From Clostridium sp. UBA3947 (lineage in GTDB: Bacteria; Bacillota; Clostridia; Clostridiales; Clostridiaceae): a stretch of 8,305 nt of DNA. Shown piece after piece: positions 1-4,752 of this stretch (the stretch's first letter is position 1; every line of letters begins with the position of its first letter). The notes under the pieces were generated by a model. That model was not told the origin of the DNA, searched no databases, and saw only the letters and a list, made by a program, of their open reading frames with translations. The stretch lies in contig DGDR01000160.1 in NCBI GenBank assembly GCA_002385545.1, positions 1 to 8,305 of the forward strand, in the 5' to 3' direction. Both the position numbers and the translations under genes were made by a program.

Positions 1-399
1 GATGTAATAATGCAATACGACCATCAAGGCAAAGTCCTTGCAAGGCTATCCAATGGAACACTTGGAATTGAGCCTACAGAAAAAGGGCTTTTTATTTATG
101 CAGATCTTTCGAAATCACAGGAAGCAAGGGAATTATATGAAGAAATAAAAAACGGTCTAGTTACAAAAATGAGTTGGGCATTTACTGTTGCGGATGAAGA
201 ATACGACAAAGAGACTAGGACAAGAATCATCAAAAGAATTAATAAAGTCTATGATGTGTCAGCTGTTAGTATACCTGCTAACGATGGCACAATAATAAGC
301 GCTAGGTCCTTCATAAACGGATTGATTGAGAAGGAACAGCAGGAGTTGCTGGAGCGCAGAAAAAGAAAAATAAAACTACTTATCGATATGGGGGTATGA
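1..399 (+). CDS. HK97-family prohead protease, C-terminal part (5' end outside window)
   Basis: This is the serine protease that cleaves the capsid delta domain and other prohead proteins during head maturation. The reading frame is open to the left edge (visible codons begin D-V-I-M), so the ATG at 10 is internal and the real start lies upstream; the family is usually about 180-230 residues and 132 are visible. Family landmarks seen: the catalytic-type histidine in YDH (codon at 22-24), then SNGTL, the GLFIYADL strand, the catalytic-type serine in KMSWAF (codon at 172-174), and the YDVSAVSIPAN strand typical of the fold's C-terminal part. The tail end is basic (ERRKRKIK). The stop overlaps the start of the capsid gene as ATGA, fitting translational coupling. 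Assignment to the family is confident; activity is inferred from the retained His and Ser. Confidence 0.93.
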   Translation, partial: DVIMQYDHQGKVLARLSNGTLGIEPTEKGLFIYADLSKSQEARELYEEIKNGLVTKMSWAFTVADEEYDKETRTRIIKRINKVYDVSAVSIPANDGTIISARSFINGLIEKEQQELLERRKRKIKLLIDMGV

Positions 400-1577
400 G
401 TATGAACAGACTACAAGAAATTGAAAAAAGATTAGCTGAAATAAAAGTAGAACTTGAAAACGACAACGCTGATATAGACGCATTAGAAAAAGAGGTCAAG
501 GAATTGACAGAAGAAAGAAAAGCAATTCAAGAAAAGATAGAAAGGAGAAAAGAAATTATGGCAAATATAGTTAGTGGCGAAGGTACAATAATAACTGACT
601 TTATACCAAATAAGGAAGAAAGAAAATTTGAGAATATGACAAAAGAAGAAATACTTGAAACACCAGAATATAGAAGTGCTTTTCTAAAGAAATTGTTAGG
701 AAAACCATTAACAGAGGCAGAAGAAAGAGCTTATACAAGTGCTGACAATAGCGCAGGTGCAGTTATTCCTACTCTAACAGCTAGCGAGCTATTCGATAAA
801 ATGGTTGCAATAGCACCAATGATAGACGAAATTACATTGCTTAGAGTTGCAGGCAATGTAAAATTTGCAATAGAAAATGTAAGGGATGCAGCAACAAAGC
901 ATACTGAAAATGCTGCAGTAACACCAGCTGGTGATAGTTTAGCTTATGTAACTTTAGCTGGATATGAATACATCAAAGTAATTAGAATAAGCAAAACTGT
1001 TCAAACAATGTCTATTAACGCTTTTGAAAATTGGTTAACTGATATGTTAGCAGAAGATATAGCTGTAGCTATAGAAAACGATATAATCAATGGTGATGGA
1101 GTATCTGGACCTAAAGGGGTTGAATATGCAGCAACTTGGGTAGCTGGTGAAAATCTAATTGAATATGCTAATGGTGGATCTCCAAGTTATGATAATGTAA
1201 TGGATATGATAGCAGCATTACCATTAAGATACCACTCTGGCGCTAAATTCTTATGTAATAGCAAATTCCTATATGGTAAATTAGCAAAGATAAAAGATGA
1301 CCAAAAACAGCCAATTTTAGTAAAGGACATGGCAAATGGGTTACAATTTAGAATTATGGGATTCCCAGTATTGCTATCCGATAAAGTAGCAGATGGCGTA
1401 ATGTACTTTGGAAACTTTAAGAAAATAGTTGGAAACTTAGCGCAAGACGTAACTGTAGAATCTAGTACACAATCAGGATTCTTGAACAATTCAATAGACT
1501 TTAGAGGTACTGCAATATTTGATTGTGATATTGCTTTGCCAGATGCCTTTATTAAGATGGCAGAGGCAGGAGCATAA
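396..1577 (+). CDS. HK97-fold major capsid protein with N-terminal delta (scaffold) domain
   Basis: Main shell protein of the icosahedral head. Residues 4-57 form a charged heptad-like coiled coil (LQEIEKRLAEIKVEL and onward), the delta domain that does the job of a scaffold and is removed by the upstream protease. A linker (about 60-112) leads to TSADNSAGAVIPT (114-126), the usual entry to the mature HK97 fold. An E-loop-like segment lies near 150-190, followed by the long spine helix (FENWLTDMLAEDIAVAIENDI) and the motif NGDGVSGPKGV. The length of 393 residues is normal for an uncleaved precursor. The start is ambiguous: ATG 396 overlaps the protease stop, but the G-run at 390-394 lies only one base before it, whereas the in-frame ATG at 402 has 7-nt spacing and is probably used. 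The exact cleavage site cannot be read from the sequence. Confidence 0.96.
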   Translation: MSMNRLQEIEKRLAEIKVELENDNADIDALEKEVKELTEERKAIQEKIERRKEIMANIVSGEGTIITDFIPNKEERKFENMTKEEILETPEYRSAFLKKLLGKPLTEAEERAYTSADNSAGAVIPTLTASELFDKMVAIAPMIDEITLLRVAGNVKFAIENVRDAATKHTENAAVTPAGDSLAYVTLAGYEYIKVIRISKTVQTMSINAFENWLTDMLAEDIAVAIENDIINGDGVSGPKGVEYAATWVAGENLIEYANGGSPSYDNVMDMIAALPLRYHSGAKFLCNSKFLYGKLAKIKDDQKQPILVKDMANGLQFRIMGFPVLLSDKVADGVMYFGNFKKIVGNLAQDVTVESSTQSGFLNNSIDFRGTAIFDCDIALPDAFIKMAEAGA

Positions 1578-1613
1578 AATAAGGGAGGGCTTTTTAGCTC
1601 TCCTTTATTTTAT
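1574..1613 (+). terminator. Hairpin terminator or attenuator after the capsid gene
   Basis: The arms 1574-1590 and 1597-1613 pair over 17 bp with two G-U wobbles around the loop TTTTTA. The GC-rich core is GGGAGGGC/GCTCTCC, and the lower stem is AT-rich, so the 3' arm itself supplies a T-rich run (TTTATTTTAT). The hairpin contains the capsid stop codon. Because the same operon clearly continues, it more likely gives partial termination or protects the capsid mRNA 3' end than a complete stop. By its symmetry it could also act on antisense transcripts. Confidence 0.75.
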
Positions 1614-1629
1614 AAAGGTGGGATAAACA

Positions 1630-1905
1630 ATGCTAGAACTAGTTAAAGACGCATTGAGAGTCAGCGGAAATGATTTAGATACAGAAATACAACATCTAAT
1701 TGACGCTGCAAAAGCCGACCTAAAATCTGCTGGAGTTAGTGAGGACAAAATAAATGATGATGACCCGCTTATCAGACAGGCGATAATCGTTTATTGCAAA
1801 GCTTATTTTGGGTATGATGATATGGGCGAAAGATTCGCAGAGGCATACGAAAATTTCAAAAAACATCTAGTGGTGTCACTTGAATATACAGGCGGTGCTG
1901 AATGA
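1630..1905 (+). CDS. Head-tail connector protein (HK97 gp6-like family)
   Basis: A small, mostly helical protein of 91 residues. In this family it forms the ring attached under the portal after DNA packaging and helps join head to tail. The pattern matches the connector family: an N-terminal helix (LELVKDALRV), D-x-x-I-x-x-L-I-x-A-A-x-x-D-L (residues 18-32), then a helix with PLIRQAIIVYCKAYFGYDD and a closing amphipathic helix. Length is typical. The Shine-Dalgarno AAAGGTGGG at 1614-1622 has 7-nt spacing to the ATG and directly follows the capsid hairpin, so the ribosome site stays free of that structure. The gene overlaps the next one as ATGA. Function is inferred from family pattern and position. 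Confidence 0.85.
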   Translation: MLELVKDALRVSGNDLDTEIQHLIDAAKADLKSAGVSEDKINDDDPLIRQAIIVYCKAYFGYDDMGERFAEAYENFKKHLVVSLEYTGGAE

Positions 1906-2219
1906 TGAGAGACTATAGGTATAAAATAGATTTTTTAAAAAGAGTACAAGGTTATGATGAATTTGGTGAACCTGTAGATGAATGGCAAACGCACATATCA
2001 GGGATATGGGCAAGTTATGAGCCTCTATTAGGGAATGAGTATTTTACAGCGCTTACTAACGATACGAAAGTAGAAGTAAAATTCAATATGAGATATGTAC
2101 CTGGTATTACAAACGACATGAGAATTAAGCATGGCAATGATATATACGAGATAATATCTGCAGTAAATGTCAAAGGATTGAATAGGGAATTGCTATGTTA
2201 TTGTAGGCTGGTGAAATAG
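1902..2219 (+). CDS. Phage head closure protein / head-tail adaptor (SPP1 gp16-like)
   Basis: A beta-rich protein of about 105 residues resembling the head-tail joining family (SPP1 gp16 type), which closes the connector pore after packaging and provides the tail docking surface. Seen: DYRYKIDFLKR start, the acidic loop DEFGEPVDEW, the conserved WASYEPL segment (residues 32-38), the NDTKVEVKFNMRY strand, and the C-terminal pattern IKHGNDIYEIISAVNVKG, which matches the family's typical end strand and turn. Two adjacent ATGs (1902 and 1905) are possible. GGCGGTG at 1891-1897 gives 4-nt spacing to the first and 7-nt to the second, so the second may be the real start. The stop TAG is followed at once by the next ATG. 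Confidence 0.87.
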   Translation: MMRDYRYKIDFLKRVQGYDEFGEPVDEWQTHISGIWASYEPLLGNEYFTALTNDTKVEVKFNMRYVPGITNDMRIKHGNDIYEIISAVNVKGLNRELLCYCRLVK

Positions 2220-2708
2220 ATGCCCAGAGTATATTTTAGAGTAGAAGGTATGGATGAGCTGGAAAGGTCTTTAAAAAGGCTTGGAAAGGTCCCACAGAAA
2301 CACGTTACATCAAGCTCAAGAAAAGCTATGAACATAGTTTTAAAACAATCCAGGGCAACTGCACCATATGAAACTGGAGCACTTAAAAAAGGAATTAAAA
2401 TGGTGGGTGAAAGATCCAGGCAGAAAGGTAAAAAAGTATATAGGATAGTATTCGATAGAAACATGAACCATATATTTCAGAAACCTGTTAAAAATCCTGG
2501 AGAATCAGGGCATAAAGGAGCTAGGAAAGTAGCCTACTACCCATTCAGCCAGGAGTACGGATTTTTTGCTAGAGATGGGAAGTATATCCCTGGTTACAGA
2601 TTTATTCATAATGCTTTAGCTAATAATACAAGTGCTATTGAAAAGACAATCGTAGGTGAGATGAAAAAGAAAATTGATGCTGAAATAGTGAAAGCGGGGT
2701 TGAGATAG
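2220..2708 (+). CDS. HK97 gp10-family head-tail/neck protein
   Basis: A 162-residue basic protein of the HK97 gp10 family, a virion assembly protein at the head-tail junction or tail completion step whose exact role differs between phages. Family features seen: an N-terminal GMDELERSLKRLGK helix, a helix with AMNIVLKQSRATAPYETGALKKGI (residues 37-60; the APYETGALKKGI turn is the signature), a beta segment (KVYRIVFDR), the aromatic EYG element (FSQEYGFF), and a C-terminal PGYRFIHNAL motif before a long helix. These are in the expected order with no truncation. The ATG begins right after the previous stop, with GGTGA about 7 nt upstream inside the previous gene, which suggests coupled translation. 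Confidence 0.88.
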   Translation: MPRVYFRVEGMDELERSLKRLGKVPQKHVTSSSRKAMNIVLKQSRATAPYETGALKKGIKMVGERSRQKGKKVYRIVFDRNMNHIFQKPVKNPGESGHKGARKVAYYPFSQEYGFFARDGKYIPGYRFIHNALANNTSAIEKTIVGEMKKKIDAEIVKAGLR

Positions 2709-3092
2709 ATGGAAGTTGCATTAAGAAATTTGATAGAGGATAACATACCAGAATTAAAAGATGAAATATACCCTACGAACGCGCCAGAAGGCCATACAAG
2801 GCCTTATTTAGTTTATACAAGGATTAATACCAAAAAGGTAAAAACATTGCAAGGAACGACAAATAAAGAGTATTTAAGCTATATGTTTAGTGTTATGGCT
2901 ACAAGATATAGTGAAATGAAATCCTTAACTAAAAAAGTTGAGGATTTATTAATTTCATTACCTGGAACTACAATGGGAAACTTTTACATTGAAGATGTTG
3001 ATATAAATAATGTAACGGAACAATACGAGCATGAGTTGAAAGTTAATCGAGGGATTATAGATTTTACTATATATTTTGAGGAGGTAGAGTAA
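2709..3092 (+). CDS. Tail terminator/completion-like protein (DUF3168-like)
   Basis: A 127-residue protein lying between the gp10-like gene and the tube protein gene, the slot usually held by the tail terminator that caps the tube and interfaces with the head. Seen: an N-terminal helix (EVALRNLIEDNI), YPTNAPEG followed by PYLVYTRI (typical of the DUF3168/lambda gpU-like fold, where a strand after a Pro-containing loop starts the sheet), a long amphipathic helix (YSEMKSLTKKVEDLLISLP) and final strands ending VNRGIIDFTIYFEE. The start abuts the previous stop (TAGATG) with GGGG about 8 nt upstream. Direct motif evidence is modest; position and secondary-structure order carry the call. Confidence 0.72.
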   Translation: MEVALRNLIEDNIPELKDEIYPTNAPEGHTRPYLVYTRINTKKVKTLQGTTNKEYLSYMFSVMATRYSEMKSLTKKVEDLLISLPGTTMGNFYIEDVDINNVTEQYEHELKVNRGIIDFTIYFEEVE

Positions 3093-3093
3093 T

Positions 3094-3513
3094 ATGGCTA
3101 AACGAGCATTAGGAACAAAGCTACAAATAGGAAAAGATTCTCCTGTTACTGTAGCTGGATTAACTTCTATCAGTGGGCTAGAGTTATCTGCTGACACAAT
3201 TGATGTTACTACCCTTGATAGTGATGGAGCTTATAGAGAGTTTATAGCTGGGTTTAAAGATGCTGGGGAAGTATCACTTGAAGGATATTTGGAACTCGAA
3301 CCGGAGAAAGGGCAAAAGGATTTATATGACTTGTTTGAGAGTGGAGATGTTGAAGATTTTACTATTTTGTTTCCTGACAACATGGGGAGTTGGGAATTTA
3401 AAGGTGTAGTAACTGGATTCAGCACAAGTGCAGACTTGGAAGATCCATTATCTTTTAGTTGTACTATTAAAGTATCAGGTAAACCTACACTGCTAGTAGG
3501 AGCAGAAACTTAA
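3094..3513 (+). CDS. Major tail protein (tail tube subunit)
   Basis: A 139-residue tube protein that polymerises into stacked rings around the tape measure protein. Typical features: start AKRALGTKLQIG, an early strand with LTSISGLELSADTIDVTTL (residues 23-41; this 'D-x-x-D-V-T-T-L' turn is characteristic), the loop DGAYREFIAGFKDAGEVSLEGYL, and a C-terminal beta segment with FSTSADLEDPLSFSCTIKVSGKP. The length fits the short single-domain tube proteins of Gram-positive siphoviruses, without an added Ig-like domain. It has the strongest ribosome binding site in the window, GAGGAGGT at 3078-3085 with 8-nt spacing, as expected for an abundant protein, and is followed directly by a terminator hairpin. 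Confidence 0.9.
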   Translation: MAKRALGTKLQIGKDSPVTVAGLTSISGLELSADTIDVTTLDSDGAYREFIAGFKDAGEVSLEGYLELEPEKGQKDLYDLFESGDVEDFTILFPDNMGSWEFKGVVTGFSTSADLEDPLSFSCTIKVSGKPTLLVGAET

Positions 3514-3541
3514 GGCTAGATGTTGCTCTAGCCTTATTTTT
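3511..3541 (+). terminator. Intrinsic terminator after the tail tube gene
   Basis: A perfect 10-bp stem (TAAGGCTAGA at 3511-3520 with TCTAGCCTTA at 3527-3536), loop TGTTGC, then TTTTT at 3537-3541. The stem starts with the stop codon of the tube gene. The form is a textbook rho-independent terminator. Since the chaperone and tape measure genes must also be expressed late, read-through or antitermination is implied, lowering their level relative to the tube protein. Confidence 0.85.
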
Positions 3542-3558
3542 ATATTGGGGGATCAAGC

Positions 3559-3648
3559 ATGATTAAAAGATTGTTATTACCTATTATTAAATTATTGAAC
3601 AAGATTTTGTTTAAAATTAACAAAAAACTAAAGGAGAGGATTATATGA
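3559..3648 (+). CDS. Small ORF: 29-residue cationic amphipathic peptide
   Basis: This short gene fills the gap between the tube gene terminator and the chaperone gene. The peptide begins MIKRLLLPIIKLLNKILF and ends INKKLKERII: nine Lys/Arg against one Glu, about half Ile/Leu/Phe, and no other acidic residue. On a helical wheel, hydrophobics at 2, 5, 6, 9, 12, 13, 16, 17, 20 and 24 form one face and the Lys/Arg side chains the other, the layout of membrane-active or nucleic-acid-binding helices. A G-run with A (GGGGGA, 3547-3552) lies 6 nt before the ATG and resembles other ribosome sites here. The stop overlaps the chaperone start (ATGA), and the chaperone's AAGGAGAGG lies inside this ORF. 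I recognise no family. It could be a translated leader whose main purpose is coupling, or a peptide with its own role. Confidence 0.55.
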   Translation: MIKRLLLPIIKLLNKILFKINKKLKERII

Positions 3649-3980
3649 GTTATCATCCAATAAAACTTGACAAAGTAAGAAATTTTAAGTACGGTATGAA
3701 AGCTATAAATTTAATTGAGAAAAAATACGGGAAACCTATTATGGAAATAGATGGGATTGAAGATGGAAAAATAACAATGGAGGATTATGCGAACTTAATA
3801 TGGGCAGGTTTAGCCCATGAAGATCCTGAATTAACTCCTGAAAAAGTTATGGACTTAGTTGATGAATATTCTAGTATTGCTAAGGTAAGTAAAATCATGT
3901 GGCAAGCTTTGAATGATGTATTTAAGGATGTCGAGGGGGAAACAGAAAATAAGGACGTAAAGGTAAAAAACAAGAAATAA
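3645..3980 (+). CDS. Tail assembly chaperone, G-type (zero-frame product)
   Basis: A 111-residue protein in the position of lambda gpG, the cytoplasmic chaperone that coats the tape measure protein before tube assembly and is absent from the finished virion. It is mainly helical: KLDKVRNFKYGMKAINLIEKKYGK, then a short acidic turn (DGIEDGKITMED), YANLIWAGLAHEDPELTPEKVMDLVDEYSS, and a highly charged, likely disordered tail (about residues 97-111). The phrase 'LIWAGLxHEDPxLTxExVxxLxD' is common in Firmicute siphovirus chaperones. The start is well supported by AAGGAGAGG at 3631-3639. A minority of ribosomes should shift to -1 at 3965-3971 and extend the product with the downstream T domain. Family naming rests on position, fold pattern and the frameshift signal. 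Confidence 0.85.
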   Translation: MSYHPIKLDKVRNFKYGMKAINLIEKKYGKPIMEIDGIEDGKITMEDYANLIWAGLAHEDPELTPEKVMDLVDEYSSIAKVSKIMWQALNDVFKDVEGETENKDVKVKNKK

Positions 3981-4031
3981 GCAGCAAGAAAGAGCCTTTT
4001 ACTATTGAAAAGGCAATGAAACTTGCTGCTT
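3965..4031 (+). promoter_or_regulatory. Programmed -1 ribosomal frameshift element (slippery site and stem-loop)
   Basis: The heptamer A_AAA_AAC at 3965-3971 is in the correct zero frame (codons AAA and AAC). After a 7-nt spacer (3972-3978) comes a perfect 10-bp stem, AAGCAGCAAG at 3979-3988 with CTTGCTGCTT at 4022-4031. Its loop contains a second perfect 7-bp hairpin, GCCTTTT at 3994-4000 with AAAAGGC at 4008-4014. The -1 frame is closed by TAA at 3950-3952 and the zero frame by TAA at 3978-3980, so the shift must occur within 25 nt between these stops, and the heptamer lies there. Slippery codon phase, spacing and stem all match the known requirements for -1 frameshifting in tail chaperone genes. 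Confidence 0.92.
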
Positions 4032-4348
4032 CTATTGGAATTCCAGTAAGTGAGTTTTGGGAAATGACGCCATATGAATTAAATGTCTACGCAAAAGCAT
4101 ATTTTGAGAACAAAAAAAATGAATTTAAAGAGAAACTAACTTTAGAATATTATAACGCAATGTGGACTATACAATGGCTAGGTAAAAGATCGCAACAACC
4201 TAGACCGTTACAAGAAATTTTAGAAGCGATTGATAAAGAAAGGAAAAATAAAGTAATGTCAGATGAAGACATGTTAAAACAAGTTATGGTTTTAAATAAA
4301 TTATTTGGCGGAGAGGTAAAACTTGTAAAACCTAAGAATATTATGTAA
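3971..4348 (+). CDS. T domain of the G-T tail assembly chaperone fusion (made by -1 frameshift)
   Basis: This is the -1 frame extension; the real product starts at 3645, reads to 3971 (109 residues), then continues with CAA at 3971 for 125 more residues, giving a G-T fusion of about 234. In lambda the T part binds the tube protein and brings it to the chaperoned tape measure protein. The T part opens with QEISSKKEPFTIEKAMKLAA and includes GIPVSEFWEMTPYELNVYAKAY (a 'FWxMTPxEL' motif shared by many Gram-positive phage T proteins), then a helix-rich segment with NAMWTIQWLGKRS and a basic C-terminus. An ATG at 4016 could be mistaken for a start, but its only nearby AAAAGG lies inside the inner hairpin of the frameshift element. 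Separate initiation there is unlikely but not excluded. Confidence 0.85.
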   Translation, partial: QEISSKKEPFTIEKAMKLAASIGIPVSEFWEMTPYELNVYAKAYFENKKNEFKEKLTLEYYNAMWTIQWLGKRSQQPRPLQEILEAIDKERKNKVMSDEDMLKQVMVLNKLFGGEVKLVKPKNIM

Positions 4349-4372
4349 TATATAAGTAATAATATTCTTAGG
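4331..4372 (+). repeat. Perfect 14-bp inverted repeat spanning the end of the T domain and reaching the next ribosome site
   Basis: CCTAAGAATATTAT (4331-4344) pairs with ATAATATTCTTAGG (4359-4372) across a 14-nt AT-only-plus-G loop that contains the chaperone stop codon. No T-run follows, so it does not look like a standard terminator. Its 3' arm ends in the first two bases of GGGGTGG (4371-4377), the probable ribosome site of the membrane protein gene, so the hairpin could limit that site or insulate the gene from upstream ribosomes. A processing site or mRNA stabiliser is equally possible. Confidence 0.7.
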
Positions 4373-4381
4373 GGTGGTTAT

Positions 4382-4714
4382 ATGGGAGGATTGTATGGAT
4401 CTCCGGAATTAGGACCATATGCAGAACCTAGACAGCAGATAAAGACAATTAAAAAAGAAGGTTATAAACCACAAGAAAATATATGGGTTTGGATAGTGGT
4501 TGCAATTGTAAATATATTACTTTTATCAGTCAGCGTAACTTTAGAAAATGTCGTAGCATTATTAGCATTAGACAGCATGGTTTTGTTTGGAATATCAGTT
4601 GTAAGTTTGGTTGTGAACTTAATTAAGAAAAGGCGAATAGGAAACGACATAAAATTTATTGGCATTAGTATATTGACATTTTTGATATTTACAATACTTT
4701 TAAGCACTCTTTAA
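4382..4714 (+). CDS. Small membrane protein with three predicted transmembrane helices, function unknown
   Basis: A 110-residue protein I do not recognise. After a soluble N-terminal stretch (1-33, Gly/Pro-rich then Lys-rich) there are three hydrophobic segments at about 34-54, 57-81 and 91-110, the second with an Asp at 64. Positive charges lie before helix 1 and in the loop 82-91 (KKRRIGNDIK), so the inside-positive rule predicts N-terminus in, C-terminus out. That differs from class I holins (N-out, C-in), and the usual charged holin tail is missing. The ribosome site GGGGTGG at 4371-4377 supports the start. The gene lies between chaperone and tape measure genes, where siphoviruses seldom need a membrane protein, and is bounded by an inverted repeat and a terminator. 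It could be a cargo gene such as a superinfection exclusion factor, or a protein that places tail assembly at the membrane; neither is shown. Confidence 0.8.
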   Translation: MGGLYGSPELGPYAEPRQQIKTIKKEGYKPQENIWVWIVVAIVNILLLSVSVTLENVVALLALDSMVLFGISVVSLVVNLIKKRRIGNDIKFIGISILTFLIFTILLSTL

Positions 4715-4727
4715 CGAGTGCTTTTTT
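4702..4727 (+). terminator. Intrinsic terminator after the membrane protein gene
   Basis: A perfect 8-bp stem (AAGCACTC at 4702-4709 with GAGTGCTT at 4716-4723), loop TTTAAC, and a run of six T ending at 4727. The membrane protein stop codon is in the loop. The T-run touches the ATG at 4729, which argues against using that ATG as the tape measure start. Confidence 0.85.
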
Positions 4728-4752
4728 AATGCCCAAAAAAGCAGGTGAGATA

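Noticed and set aside
1187..1489. Antisense open frame of 100 codons within the capsid gene
   Set aside because: It is the mirror of a conserved capsid coding segment, with no family resemblance and no ribosome site in a fully + strand operon.
4016..4348. T domain as an independent gene starting at ATG 4016
   Set aside because: The only SD-like AAAAGG is paired in the inner hairpin of the frameshift element, and the conserved -1 frame continues upstream to the slippery heptamer, so fusion by frameshifting explains the frame better.
4323..4351. Promoter TTGTAA-17-TAATAT before the membrane protein gene
   Set aside because: Each box matches consensus at only four of six positions and such pairs are frequent by chance in AT-rich sequence, so it is not listed as a feature; it is mentioned only as a testable part of the cargo-gene idea.
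4382..4714. Membrane protein as a class I holin
   Set aside because: Three helices and length would fit, but predicted topology is N-in/C-out, the charged C-terminal tail is missing, and no endolysin is adjacent.
4729..4752. ATG at 4729 as the start of the tape measure protein
   Set aside because: It touches the T-run of the preceding terminator and has no ribosome site; ATG 4753 has AGGTGA upstream and gives a typical N-terminus.
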